Source: Flavonifractor sp052065355 (GTDB taxonomy: Bacteria; Bacillota; Clostridia; Oscillospirales; Oscillospiraceae). From it: DNA of 64,000 nucleotides. Below are positions 9,892 to 19,459 of the stretch, piece by piece. Location of the stretch: contig NZ_JBQHUF010000010.1 in NCBI RefSeq assembly GCF_052065355.1, positions 50,787 through 114,786 of the forward strand, in the 5' to 3' direction. A program made the position numbers and the translations under genes. The number at the start of each line of letters is the position of its first letter. The stretch's first letter is position 1. The notes beneath the pieces were generated by a model. The model saw only the letters and a list, made by a program, of their open reading frames with translations. It ran no database searches and had not been told where the DNA came from.

Positions 9892-11482
9892 ATTGGATTA
9901 TATGGTCCAGGTGGAGGACCTCCACGCCTCCCCGGAGCTGCGGGCGCGGATCGCGGCTCTGGCCGGAGAGGCCAAGCGGCCCCGGCGGCGGTTCCGTCCC
10001 TGGATGGGGGTATGCGCCGCTGTGGCGGTGGTGGTGCTGGGGGGCGCCTGGCTGGTGACCAACGTGCGGATGGGCGGCAATGCCGGAGGCGGCGGCCACG
10101 ACGAGGCCTCCACCTTCATGTCCTACGCCGGGCCCATCTTCCCCCTGACGCTGGGTGAAACCAACGACAGCATCACGGCGGAGCGCAACATTACCCTGGA
10201 CTTCGCCCCCTGGGAACGACAGTGGGTATCCAACGAGGAAGAGGCGGCGGCTCTGGAGGGCGTCACCGAGGCCGAGCGGCAGGAGGCTCTGGAGCAGTAC
10301 AACGAGTGGTTCACCGACGGCGGTTATTACCGCAGCTATGACCACATTCTGGTCACCGACTCCTACACCCTGACCAACGACAGCGACACCGACCAGGAGG
10401 TGACGGTATACTACCCCTTCGCCTCCATTTTGGAAGATCTGTCCAAGTACCGGCCCGCCCTGACAGTAGACGGGGCGGAGGCGGACACCGCCCTGACTGT
10501 CGGTAGCGCCTGGAGCGGGTATTCCGCCGGGAGCTGGGAGGACTATAAGGACCTGTTTTCCGGCGGGGACTATCTGGGAACGGCCCTGGACCCGCTCCGG
10601 GACCCCGCGTCCATCCCGGTGATCGTCTACGAGTTTACCGACCCCTACGGACCGGCGGAGCGCGAGGATGCTCCCAACCCCTCCATCCGGGCCAGCATGG
10701 AGCTGGACTACGATCAGACAGTCGTGCTGTCCTACGGCTTCCAGGGCGGCTCCTTTGATCGGGAAGCGGGCACTATGATGCAGGATTTCTCCATCCCGGA
10801 GCCCGGAGAAGCGGACTACGGCAGTACCCGCTGTCTGGTGGTACTGGGTGAGGACGTGACCGGCCTCACCACCAAAGGCTATGTCTCCGGTAGCAACGAT
10901 CCGGACACTCCTGTTCTGGAGGACAGCGGGGTCACCGTGACTCGGTACGAGAGCGATCTGGACACCATCTTCCGCACCATCCTGGCGGACGCCCTGGCCC
11001 GGCGGATGGACACGGAGGACATCATGTACACCGACCTGGACTTCGAGACCTGCTATCGGGTCATTCTGGAGCGGTTCTACCAGAGCGGTCTGCCGGAAAA
11101 CCTGTCGGAGTGGACCGGCACCGGCTGCATCGAGGATTTTATCAGCGAGAGCTTCACCATGGACCGGGTGAGCTGGGTATCGGCTCAGGTCACCGTTCCA
11201 GCCGGAGGGAGCGTCACGGTGGAGGCCTCCTTTGCCAAGGCGGGCAGCTTTGACTACGCCTGCGCCCACACCAAAAACCGGGGCGTGTACGGCTACGACC
11301 TGGTGACGAAGCTGGGCTCCAACCTGGCCTGCACATCCCAGACCGCCACCCTGGAGGACCGGGGGCTCATTACCATCGTTCGACAGAACTTCGGCTTCGA
11401 CCTGGAAAAGGGCGTGAACACCGTCACCCTGGACCCGGCGGAGGAGCACTACTACCTGGAGGTCAAGCGCCTCACAGAATAA
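9884..11482 (+). CDS. putative anti-sigma factor / single-pass membrane sensor
   Basis: A 532-residue protein with a basic cytoplasmic N-terminus of about 40 residues, one membrane helix (about 41-60, GVCAAVAVVVLGGAWLV) and a long acidic extracytoplasmic region of about 470 residues. Start ATG 9884 is preceded by GGAGGG and overlaps the ECF sigma gene by 8 bases, so translation is coupled. That arrangement suggests it binds the sigma factor and responds to an envelope signal. The short cytoplasmic part shows no zinc-finger anti-sigma (ZAS) HxxxCxxC motif. The external part has many Ser, Thr, Tyr and Asp residues and beta-rich character, but I do not recognise a domain; DUF4179-type proteins share this layout. 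A terminator follows. Confidence 0.78.
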   Translation: MNRLDYMVQVEDLHASPELRARIAALAGEAKRPRRRFRPWMGVCAAVAVVVLGGAWLVTNVRMGGNAGGGGHDEASTFMSYAGPIFPLTLGETNDSITAERNITLDFAPWERQWVSNEEEAAALEGVTEAERQEALEQYNEWFTDGGYYRSYDHILVTDSYTLTNDSDTDQEVTVYYPFASILEDLSKYRPALTVDGAEADTALTVGSAWSGYSAGSWEDYKDLFSGGDYLGTALDPLRDPASIPVIVYEFTDPYGPAEREDAPNPSIRASMELDYDQTVVLSYGFQGGSFDREAGTMMQDFSIPEPGEADYGSTRCLVVLGEDVTGLTTKGYVSGSNDPDTPVLEDSGVTVTRYESDLDTIFRTILADALARRMDTEDIMYTDLDFETCYRVILERFYQSGLPENLSEWTGTGCIEDFISESFTMDRVSWVSAQVTVPAGGSVTVEASFAKAGSFDYACAHTKNRGVYGYDLVTKLGSNLACTSQTATLEDRGLITIVRQNFGFDLEKGVNTVTLDPAEEHYYLEVKRLTE

Positions 11483-11523
11483 AAAAAGCGCCGTTTCCCG
11501 TAGGAAACGGCGCTTTCTTTTTT
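11483..11523. terminator. bidirectional terminator
   Basis: AAAGCGCCGTTTCC/GGAAACGGCGCTTT around a CGTA loop, with A and T runs outside. It serves the sigma operon and the convergent GNAT gene. Confidence 0.92.
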
Positions 11524-11525
11524 GT

Positions 11526-12005
11526 TTAATGGGCGGGGCATCTCCGGTTGGGCCGCATGAATAGCCACTCGGACACACCGCGGCGCATCACGTCGTGGAG
11601 CAGACACTGGGGCTCGAACCCCAGGGACTGATAGAGCTTCTTGGCCCGCACGTTGAATTTGCTGGTCATGATAAACATGTTGGGGGCCTCCCCGGCCTCC
11701 ATGACGCCGATGAAGATCTTCACCAGCGCGGTGCCGATACCCATGCCCCGATAGCGCTTCTTAACGCCCAGCAGGCTCAGATAGGGCAGGCCGGCCAGAC
11801 CGTCCCGGGTCATATGCATGACGCCCACCGGCTCGTTCTTGGAGCTCATGGCCACATAGAGCTCACCCTTATTCATCGCGTCCGTCAACACTGTGGGCAG
11901 CCGATCGCTGTCGGCGAAATAGGCGTCGTACAGCTTGGAGTCATAAAACACCTGGCAGTATTCCTCCAGGCGGCTGGGGTCGCCTTTCACTAGGGTGAAA
12001 TCCAT
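11526..12005 (-). CDS. GNAT family N-acetyltransferase
   Basis: A 159-residue single-domain acetyltransferase. The acetyl-CoA loop is seen as YRGMGIGTALVKIF (the R/Q-x-x-G-x-G/A motif), followed by NVRAKKLYQSLGFEP, the usual final strand and helix. Substrate unknown. The ATG at 12005 follows GGGAGGG; the longer frame begins with a TTG inside that ribosome site and is rejected. It is a single-gene unit with its own promoter, convergent with the ECF sigma operon. Confidence 0.9.
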   Translation of the reverse strand: MDFTLVKGDPSRLEEYCQVFYDSKLYDAYFADSDRLPTVLTDAMNKGELYVAMSSKNEPVGVMHMTRDGLAGLPYLSLLGVKKRYRGMGIGTALVKIFIGVMEAGEAPNMFIMTSKFNVRAKKLYQSLGFEPQCLLHDVMRRGVSEWLFMRPNRRCPAH

Positions 12006-12035
12006 GCTGTTCCCTCCCAAATTCTCTCTGTCTGT

Positions 12036-12064
12036 ATGGTAAGGCAGCCGAACGTGCTTGTCAA
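12036..12064 (-). promoter_or_regulatory. promoter of the GNAT gene
   Basis: On the minus strand: TTGACA, 17 bases, TACCAT, about 30 bases before the start codon. Confidence 0.7.
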
Positions 12065-12081
12065 GCCCTCAATGGATTTTC

Positions 12082-13446
12082 TTACCGCTGGCCCATGGGC
12101 ACATAATCGGAGTGCGCGCCCACATACTTATAGGCCGGGCGGATGATCTTGCCCATGTTGATGAGCTCTTCCATGCGGTGGGCGGACCAGCCAGCCACGC
12201 GGGCCATGGCGAACAGGGGGGTATACAGCTCCAGAGGCAGGTCCAGCATGTGATACACAAAGCCGGAGTAGAAGTCCACGTTGGCGGACACGCCCTTGTA
12301 CATCTTCCGCTCCCCGGCGATGACCTCGGGACCCAGTCGGGCCACCAGGGAGTAGAGCTCGTACTCCTCGTCCCGGCCCTTCTCGCGGGAGAGCTTCTCC
12401 ACAAATTTCTGGAACAGGTTGGCACGGGGATCGGACAGGGAGTAGACGGCGTGGCCCATACCGTAAATGAGGCCGGCCTTGTCGAAGGCCTTCTTGTCCA
12501 GCAGAGCCTGGAGGTAGGCCCGGACCTCGTCCTCGTCCTTCCAGTCCTTCACGTGCTCCTTCATGTCCTCAAACATGCGCACCACCTTGATGTTGGCGCC
12601 GCCGTGCTTGGGACCCTTCAGGGAGGCCAGCGCGGCCGCCATGCAGGAGTAGGTATCGGTGCCGGAGGAGGTGACCACGTGGGTGGTGAAGGTGGAGTTG
12701 TTGCCGCCGCCGTGCTCAGCATGGAGGGTCAGGCAGATGTCCAGCACGTGGGCCTCCCAGAAGGAGTAGGAGGAGTCCGCTCGCAGCAGGGAGAGGATGT
12801 TCTCCGCGGTGGACAGCTCCGGCCGGGGTGCATGGATGTACAGGCTGCTGCCGCTCTTGTAGTTCCAGGCCTGGTAGCCGTAGACGCTGAGCATGGGGAA
12901 GAGGGAAATGAGCTGGACGCACTGGCGCATAACGTTGGGCAGGGAGATGTCGTCACACTGGTCGTCATAGGAGGCCAGGTTGAGCACGCTCCGGGCCAGG
13001 GAGTTCATAATGTCGTGGCTGGGCGCCTTCAGGATCACGTCCCGCACGAAGTTATTGGGCAGGGACCGGTAGTAGGACAGCTGCTTGGTGAAGCTGTCCA
13101 GCTCCTCCTGGTTGGGCAGGTGCCCCAGCAGCAGCAGGTAGGCAGTCTCCTCAAAGCCGAAGCGGCCTTCGCTGAGGGCGCCCTCCACCAGCTGCTCCAC
13201 ATCGATGCCGCGGTAATATAACTTGCCGTCACAGGGCACTTCTTCCCCGTTGACGATCTTCTTGGCCACAATATCGGAGACTTCGGTCAGTCCGGCCAGC
13301 ACACCCTTGCCGTTCAGGTCCCGCAGACCCCGTTTCACATCATATTTCACAAAGTCATCCGGATCGATACTGCTGTTTTGCAGGGTCTGGGCCGCCAGCG
13401 CCTCGATCTCAGGGGTAATATCACAATAATTCGGATTGCTCGCCAT
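12082..13446 (-). CDS. gltA: citrate synthase
   Basis: Condenses oxaloacetate and acetyl-CoA to citrate; in fermentative Clostridia this feeds 2-oxoglutarate and glutamate synthesis. The 454 residues contain LHAEHGGGNNSTF with the catalytic His, YGMGHAVYSLSDPR, and NVDFYSGFVYHML with the catalytic Asp. 2-Methylcitrate synthases look alike, but no prp genes are nearby. The start ATG at 13446 follows TGGAGG. gdhA, which uses 2-oxoglutarate, lies about 5 kb away, though not in the same unit. Confidence 0.96.
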   Translation of the reverse strand: MASNPNYCDITPEIEALAAQTLQNSSIDPDDFVKYDVKRGLRDLNGKGVLAGLTEVSDIVAKKIVNGEEVPCDGKLYYRGIDVEQLVEGALSEGRFGFEETAYLLLLGHLPNQEELDSFTKQLSYYRSLPNNFVRDVILKAPSHDIMNSLARSVLNLASYDDQCDDISLPNVMRQCVQLISLFPMLSVYGYQAWNYKSGSSLYIHAPRPELSTAENILSLLRADSSYSFWEAHVLDICLTLHAEHGGGNNSTFTTHVVTSSGTDTYSCMAAALASLKGPKHGGANIKVVRMFEDMKEHVKDWKDEDEVRAYLQALLDKKAFDKAGLIYGMGHAVYSLSDPRANLFQKFVEKLSREKGRDEEYELYSLVARLGPEVIAGERKMYKGVSANVDFYSGFVYHMLDLPLELYTPLFAMARVAGWSAHRMEELINMGKIIRPAYKYVGAHSDYVPMGQR

Positions 13447-13510
13447 AGAAAACCTCCATTCTCATCCGTGCCAACGCGGTCTTTGTCAGCCGCGACATTT
13501 TGTAAATGAA

Positions 13511-13533
13511 ATGATATCACAAATTTGTTACCA
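13511..13533 (-). promoter_or_regulatory. extended -10 promoter and palindrome upstream of gltA
   Basis: On the minus strand TGATATCAT (13511-13519) fits an extended -10 (TG-N-TATCAT). The adjoining palindrome ACAAATTTGT (13519-13528) could be a repressor site. No good -35 is visible. Confidence 0.45.
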
Positions 13534-13565
13534 TTTTATGAATCAATTTGCAATCTTTCCTTCAA

Positions 13566-13599
13566 AAAAAGGACCCGCTGCACCGCAGCGGGCCCTTGG
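13566..13599 (-). terminator. terminator of corA
   Basis: On the minus strand GCCCGCTGC/GCAGCGGGT around a GGT loop is followed by CCTTTTTTT. Confidence 0.88.
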
Positions 13600-13600
13600 G

Positions 13601-14527
13601 TCAGAACAGGTCCTTTTTCTTCAGCAGAACACCGGCGATCACAATGACCACCGCCGCCACTACCAGGGGGATCCACCAGAAGTGGTCCAGAGGCAGGCCG
13701 GTGGTGATATTCATGCCGTAGAAGCCGAAAATGATATTGGGGATGGTCAGCAGAATGGTGATGGAGGTCAGCACCTTCATGATCACGTTCAGGTTGTTGG
13801 AGATCACGCTGGCGAAGGCGTCCATCATGCCCGAAATGATGGAGGAGTAGATGTTGGCCATCTCGATGGCCTGACGCACCTCGATCAGCACGTCCTCCAG
13901 CAGATCGTGGTCCTCCTCATAAAGGGTAATGATGCGGCCCCGGAGGATCTTTTCCAGGGTCACCTCATTGGCCTTCAGGGAGGTATTGAAGTAGACCAGC
14001 GACTTCTCCAGGTCCAGCAGCTGGATGAGCTCCTTGTTACGCTGGGACTTGTACAGCTGCCGCTCCATGTAGTTGTAGATCTTGTCGATCTGCTTCAGGT
14101 ATTGCAGGAAGCGCTTGGCCACCTGCAGCAGCATATAGAGGATGAAGCTGGTGCGCTTCTGGGTCTCGGCGTTGCGCACCAAACCGTCCTGAAAGTCCTT
14201 CAGAATGGAGGTCTCCTTCAGGCAGACGGTGATAATGTGCTTTTGGGTGACGATGATGCCCAGAGGCAGGGTGGAGTACACCACCGCGTCGTCCTTTTCC
14301 ACCGAGGGGACGTCGATGATGATCAGGGTCTGGCCGTCCTCGGTGTCGATACGGGAGGTCTCCTCCTCGTCCAGGGCGGCCCGCAGGAAGGAGGGCTCCA
14401 CACCCAGGGTCACCGCCACGGTATTCAGCTCGTCCTCGCTGGGGTAAGTCAGGTTGACCCAGCAGCCGTCCTGCACGGAGTCCAGCTTGGTCATTTTCCC
14501 GTTGATGGTTTTATAAATAGAAAGCAA
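13601..14527 (-). CDS. corA: CorA family magnesium transporter
   Basis: A 308-residue pentameric channel for Mg2+ (some relatives carry Co2+ or Ni2+). A large cytoplasmic N-terminal domain precedes two C-terminal membrane helices. The signature GMN lies at about residues 271-273 in FGFYGMNITTG, between the helices, and the tail is the basic KKKDLF. The preferred start is TTG at 14527 (L-S-I-Y-K), with AAAGG about 10 bases upstream; a GTG at 14536 is possible. The longer frame would run into the structured leader. A promoter at 14774-14802 gives a leader of about 240 bases with competing helices and a terminator-like stem, so premature termination control is likely. Confidence 0.93.
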   Translation of the reverse strand: MLSIYKTINGKMTKLDSVQDGCWVNLTYPSEDELNTVAVTLGVEPSFLRAALDEEETSRIDTEDGQTLIIIDVPSVEKDDAVVYSTLPLGIIVTQKHIITVCLKETSILKDFQDGLVRNAETQKRTSFILYMLLQVAKRFLQYLKQIDKIYNYMERQLYKSQRNKELIQLLDLEKSLVYFNTSLKANEVTLEKILRGRIITLYEEDHDLLEDVLIEVRQAIEMANIYSSIISGMMDAFASVISNNLNVIMKVLTSITILLTIPNIIFGFYGMNITTGLPLDHFWWIPLVVAAVVIVIAGVLLKKKDLF

Positions 14528-14573
14528 TCCGCTCACGCCTTTCTGGGCGCGGAGGAAAAAAGGGCACAAAAAT

Positions 14574-14737
14574 CCCCCGCCGCCTGTTTCTTGCCGTCCG
14601 GACGGGCAAAGCCCGGCGGACACACGGCGCTTCAGACGCGGGGGCCTGGCCGGTCAGCAGACCGGCAGGACAGGTCGCCTGTGCGCCGTGTTACGTACAA
14701 TGTATGCTCGACTCAGAGGGTCACCGCTCACGGCGCA
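14574..14737 (-). ncRNA. structured corA leader, candidate riboswitch or attenuator
   Basis: Read on the minus strand, segment A (14737-14729) pairs over 9 bp with segment B (14690-14682). Segment B can instead pair over 9 bp with segment C (14630-14622). CCCCCGC (14644-14638) and GCGGGGG (14580-14574), followed by ATTTTT, can form a terminator-like stem enclosing C. The A:B fold would leave that stem free to form; the B:C fold is topologically incompatible with it. Two further hairpins, CCGGTC/GACCGG (14650-14665) and ACAGG/CCTGT (14670-14682), lie between B and the stem. I do not see the M-box consensus. Ligand unknown; control by a metal ion is inferred from the gene alone. Confidence 0.6.
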
Positions 14738-14773
14738 TATCACTCCCTTGTTTCTAATCTTAGTCCAAACTTG

Positions 14774-14802
14774 ATTATATGCCTTTTCCCGCCGGATTGC
14801 AA
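14774..14802 (-). promoter_or_regulatory. promoter of the corA leader transcript
   Basis: On the minus strand: TTGCAA, 17 bases, TATAAT. About 240 bases separate it from the corA start. Confidence 0.78.
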
Positions 14803-14812
14803 GGCTTCCGGC

Positions 14813-14848
14813 TAAAACGCCGCGCGGCTGTTTGCCGCGCGGCGTTTC
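14813..14848. terminator. terminator of ftsZ
   Basis: CGCCGCGCGGC/GCCGCGCGGCG around a five-base loop; on the minus strand it is followed by TTTT. It ends the division cluster. Confidence 0.85.
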
Positions 14849-14860
14849 CTGCTGCGCTGC

Positions 14861-15970
<1,110 letters not shown>

Positions 15971-16030
15971 AACTGCTCCTCCTATGTGAAACGAATTCGT
16001 GATTTTTGTTTAAAAAGAGGGAAAAAAGAG

Positions 16031-16417
16031 CTATCTTGTATGCTCCTCCTCGGAAGTAACCATATCTTGATTTATTTTAGCGCTCTTTTGCCTGGAGGTC
16101 AATAGTTCCCGCCGGATTTCCGCAAAGTTTTGGAACATTCTCGTTCCGAACACCACCACCGCCGCAAGGTACAGCGGCAGGCCCAGACTCTGGCCCAGCC
16201 AGGTGAGAAAAACCGCGATGACCGCGTTGCCGATGGTGCCCGACAGAAACATATCCAGCTTGAAGTCTCCTACCACCCGGGCCCGGAACCCGCCCAGGGC
16301 GGAATCCAGAGCGGCCAGCAGGCCGGTGGCGGCGTAAAGGGAGTATTGACTGGGAATGGTCCAGGGGAACACCAGTCCCACGGCCAGACCCACCAGCAGG
16401 CCCACGATCTCCAGCAT
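16031..16417 (-). CDS. sbp: small basic protein Sbp (DUF1290)
   Basis: A 128-residue membrane protein of the DUF1290 family that sits between divIB and ftsZ in Bacillus. Three hydrophobic segments are visible (about residues 2-22, 28-45 and 58-92, the last perhaps two helices). The conserved ALDSALGGFRARV lies between them, and the tail is polar. Role in division is not established. The start codon overlaps the DUF881 stop by one base (TGATG), so the genes are coupled. Its place next to ftsZ supports the call. Confidence 0.9.
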   Translation of the reverse strand: MLEIVGLLVGLAVGLVFPWTIPSQYSLYAATGLLAALDSALGGFRARVVGDFKLDMFLSGTIGNAVIAVFLTWLGQSLGLPLYLAAVVVFGTRMFQNFAEIRRELLTSRQKSAKINQDMVTSEEEHTR

Positions 16418-17166
16418 CAGCCCTCACCCTCCTCTTCGCCCGGCGTCACGCTGTGGGCGTATTGATAATCTACCGTTCCGTTGTACTTGGGGATCAGCAG
16501 CAGGTCACTGGCGGTGACCTTCACGGTGATCCCCCACTGACCCAGTACGTCGGCCACGCCGTTGCGCATGGTCATGGCGTTGTACAGGGTGTCCGGGTCG
16601 CCGATGGCGAAAATGATGTAAGGGGCGGCGTACCGCCGGCCGTTCACCGTCACCACGGCGCCGGTGCAGCGCACCTCGCTGGTGGCCAGAATGCGCTCTC
16701 CGTTGAGGGAGATGGCCTCCGCCCCGGCGGAGCGCAGCTCGTTGATGACGGAGAGAAGGTCGCTGTCATGGATCAGATAGTCGGCCTCGTCCCCGGTGAC
16801 GTTGGAGGAGGTGGAGTCCTCCAGAATAACGGTAACTCCCGGCCCCTCCACGTCGGTGAGACCGGCGGTGATCTCCAGCTTGTCCACCTCAGCCTTCAGA
16901 GCCTCGCTGCCCGCCTCGCCGGAGGCGGCCTGCTCCCGGTAGAGGGACAGCTCGCTCTGGAGCTGCTTCACCTGGTCCTCCAGGCCGTCCTTCTGGTCCA
17001 TCAGCTCGTTGTACAGGCTCTGTAAGGTCTCCAGCCGCGCGGCGTTGGTGGCGTCCGCCGCACCGCTGAGCTTCACGCTGCGCAGCTGGGCCGCCAGCAG
17101 AAAGCCTACCACGGCACACACCACCATCACGGCCAGCTGGCCCCGTTTGCGTCCTTTTTTACTCAT
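16417..17166 (-). CDS. DUF881 family membrane-anchored protein
   Basis: About 249 residues: a basic N-terminus (MSKKGRKR), one membrane helix (about 11-27), a coiled-coil segment rich in Leu, Glu and Gln (about 38-85), then the DUF881 domain with LLSVINELRSAGAEAISLNGERI and a second conserved stretch near NGRRYAAPYIIFAIGD. The family accompanies division genes in Firmicutes and Actinobacteria; its function is unknown. The ATG at 17166 has GGGGAG at good spacing; an in-frame ATG at 17172 is the alternative. It overlaps the end of ftsQ and the start of sbp. Confidence 0.9.
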   Translation of the reverse strand: MSKKGRKRGQLAVMVVCAVVGFLLAAQLRSVKLSGAADATNAARLETLQSLYNELMDQKDGLEDQVKQLQSELSLYREQAASGEAGSEALKAEVDKLEITAGLTDVEGPGVTVILEDSTSSNVTGDEADYLIHDSDLLSVINELRSAGAEAISLNGERILATSEVRCTGAVVTVNGRRYAAPYIIFAIGDPDTLYNAMTMRNGVADVLGQWGITVKVTASDLLLIPKYNGTVDYQYAHSVTPGEEEGEG

Positions 17167-18052
17167 TTGCATCTTCTCCCTGGGGAGTCTGGCTCACTTC
17201 CGGCGCGGCCGTCTCCTCTGTCTCACTGTCGGTATCTGTCTGGGCGGGCTCCTCCACCGTCTGGCCGGGCAGCCAGCGCTCCGGCAGCAGGTGGGTCTCC
17301 CGACCCTCATAGTTCTGGTCCAGGGTGCCGGTGCGGGGAATGCCCCGCTCGTCCATGCTCTCCAGCGCCCGCTTCAGCTCATAGGTCTCCTGGTCAAAGT
17401 CCCCGTTCAGCGGGAAGATCACCGTCAGGTTGTCGCCGTAGCCGAACCGGATCTCGTTCTCACTGCTCAGGTCGATGAAGCTGGTGAGGCTGCCCGTCAT
17501 CTGCCGCCCGGCAATGGCGGTAAAGAATTCCCGCAGCCGGTCCAGCTTGTTCTGCTCCTCCGGGCTCACCGTCAGGCGGTTGCCCACTGTGGCGTCCACC
17601 GGCGTCAGGCCCAGCACCTCAGGCAGCCCTTCGGTGAGGGAGGAATCTCCCGCCTCCAGGATCTTGCACCGGTGGTCCAGCAGCCAGTAGGTGCCGTCGC
17701 TCTCGATCCAGGCAACAGGCACGCTCTCCGTCACGTAGAAGATCAGGGTGTCGGGCAGCTTCCGCTCGATGGACAGATCGTCCACATAGGGCAGGCGGGT
17801 CAGGATCTGGGACACCATTTTACTCTTGTTCAGCGTGAACAGGTTGTCCCCCTGCTGTACGCCGGAGGCGGCGATGATCTCCTCCGCGGGATAGCGGCTG
17901 TTCCCCTCCACCACCATGGTGTTGACCCGAAAAAAGACCACGCAGCCCATCAAAATGGCGGCGAAGATGATCAGAGTGGACAGCAGCTTATAGAGGAAGC
18001 CGAAGCGTCCCCGGTTGCGCCGCCGTCCCTTTCTGTTCCGTCTTGCCGCCAT
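17159..18052 (-). CDS. ftsQ: cell division protein FtsQ/DivIB
   Basis: A 297-residue bitopic division protein. A very basic N-terminus (MAARRNRKGRRRNR) is followed by one membrane helix (about 21-42), the POTRA domain (VVEGNSRYPAEEIIAASG onwards), a beta domain and an acidic Thr/Glu-rich tail. It joins FtsL and FtsB in the divisome outside the membrane. The ATG at 18052 follows CAGGAG; the longer frame starting with TTG is rejected. It overlaps DUF881 and follows murA, as in other clostridial clusters. Confidence 0.93.
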   Translation of the reverse strand: MAARRNRKGRRRNRGRFGFLYKLLSTLIIFAAILMGCVVFFRVNTMVVEGNSRYPAEEIIAASGVQQGDNLFTLNKSKMVSQILTRLPYVDDLSIERKLPDTLIFYVTESVPVAWIESDGTYWLLDHRCKILEAGDSSLTEGLPEVLGLTPVDATVGNRLTVSPEEQNKLDRLREFFTAIAGRQMTGSLTSFIDLSSENEIRFGYGDNLTVIFPLNGDFDQETYELKRALESMDERGIPRTGTLDQNYEGRETHLLPERWLPGQTVEEPAQTDTDSETEETAAPEVSQTPQGEDANE

Positions 18053-18130
18053 TCCACTGGTCTCCTGTCTTTTGATCTTAGTTCTCTTTATACTATCCCA
18101 CAAAAAGGATAAAAAAGTCTAAAGAAGCTC

Positions 18131-19393
18131 TTACGATTTTCCCGCTTTTTCCCGAACAATGTGGGCGCCCAGGGCGCTCAGGTCTCCCTCCAGGCTCTGG
18201 TAGCCCCGGTCGATGTGGTGCAGGTCCTCCACGCGGGTCTCGCCCTCCGCTCCCAGAGCGGCCACCACCAGGGCGGCTCCGCCCCGCAGATCGGAGGCCC
18301 GGACCCGGGCTCCGTGGAGCCTGGGCACACCGTACACCACCGCCACACGGCCCTCCACACGGATATCCGCACCCATGCGGATGAGCTCATCCACATGGCG
18401 GTACCGGCTGTCAAACATGTTCTCCACGAACACCGTGCAGCCGCTGCCCTTGCACAGGGCCGCCATCAGGGGCGCCTGGGCGTCGGTGGGAAAGCCGGGA
18501 TAGGGCGCGGTGCGGATGGGCCGCACTCCCTTCAGGGGCTTGGTGCAGGCCAGGGTGATCCTCCCCGGCTGGCTGCGCACCGTGCAGCCGGCCTCGGTAA
18601 GCACCGCGGTGACGGTGGACAGGTTGCGCCAGTCCACACCGGTGACCTCCACATGTCCTCCCGCGGCGGCCGCCGCCGCCAGATAGGTACAGGCCACGAT
18701 CCGGTCCCCCATGACGGTATAGGACCCGCCGTGGAGGGGCACGCCCCCCTCAACGGTGATGACCGAGCTGCCCGCACCCCGCACCCTGGCTCCCAGGGCC
18801 AGCAGGAAGTTCTGGAGATCCACGATCTCCGGCTCCCGGGCGGCGTTGGTGATGGTGGTGACGCCGTCAGCGCACACCGCCGCCAGCATGGCGTTCTCGG
18901 TGGCTCCCACGCTGGGGAGGGACAGGACGATGTCCGCCCCGTGGAGCTTTCCCTCACACAGCAGGCCGCCGTCCGCCTCGGTGATCTGTCCGCCCAGAGA
19001 CCGGATGGCCGCCAGGTGGAGGTCGATGGGCCGGGGACCCAGCTCGCAGCCGCCGGGGGCGCACATTCTGGCCCGTCCCATCCGGCCCAGCACTGCGCCC
19101 AGGAAGATCACTGAGGAGCGCATCTCCCGCATTAGGGCGTCGGGCACGTCGCACCGGGTGGGCGCAGAGGCGTCCACCACCACAGCGTCTCCCTCCCTGC
19201 GGGCGGAGCAGCCCAGGTGCCGCAGGATGGCCAGGGAGGCCTCCACGTCGGACAGCCTGGGACAATTGTGGATGATGCACTCCCCCGGCGCCAGCAAAGC
19301 CGCCGCCAGAATGGGGAGCACACTGTTTTTTGCCCCGTGGATCTCCACGGAGCCCTCCAGAGGGAAGCCTCCCTCCACCAGATATGTATTCAT
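18131..19393 (-). CDS. murA: UDP-N-acetylglucosamine 1-carboxyvinyltransferase
   Basis: First committed step of peptidoglycan synthesis: transfers enolpyruvate from PEP to UDP-GlcNAc. The 420-residue length is typical. GAKNSVLPILAAALLAPG near the N-terminus and the catalytic-Cys loop APGGCELGPRPIDLHL are intact; this is the Cys form that fosfomycin alkylates. A C-terminal FPTDAQAPLMAAL motif is also present. The ATG at 19393 follows GGAGG. Low-GC Gram-positives usually carry two paralogs; this is the one in the division cluster, and whether a second exists is not visible. Confidence 0.97.
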   Translation of the reverse strand: MNTYLVEGGFPLEGSVEIHGAKNSVLPILAAALLAPGECIIHNCPRLSDVEASLAILRHLGCSARREGDAVVVDASAPTRCDVPDALMREMRSSVIFLGAVLGRMGRARMCAPGGCELGPRPIDLHLAAIRSLGGQITEADGGLLCEGKLHGADIVLSLPSVGATENAMLAAVCADGVTTITNAAREPEIVDLQNFLLALGARVRGAGSSVITVEGGVPLHGGSYTVMGDRIVACTYLAAAAAAGGHVEVTGVDWRNLSTVTAVLTEAGCTVRSQPGRITLACTKPLKGVRPIRTAPYPGFPTDAQAPLMAALCKGSGCTVFVENMFDSRYRHVDELIRMGADIRVEGRVAVVYGVPRLHGARVRASDLRGGAALVVAALGAEGETRVEDLHHIDRGYQSLEGDLSALGAHIVREKAGKS

Positions 19394-19459
19394 ATGCCAT
19401 CCTCCGCACTTCGGTTTTGGTACGCTATCCTATGCGGGGGATAGAATGGGGGTTCGTTT

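Noticed and set aside
14574..14737. M-box magnesium riboswitch
   Set aside because: The conserved M-box core segments are not visible. The leader is therefore listed as a candidate of unknown class.
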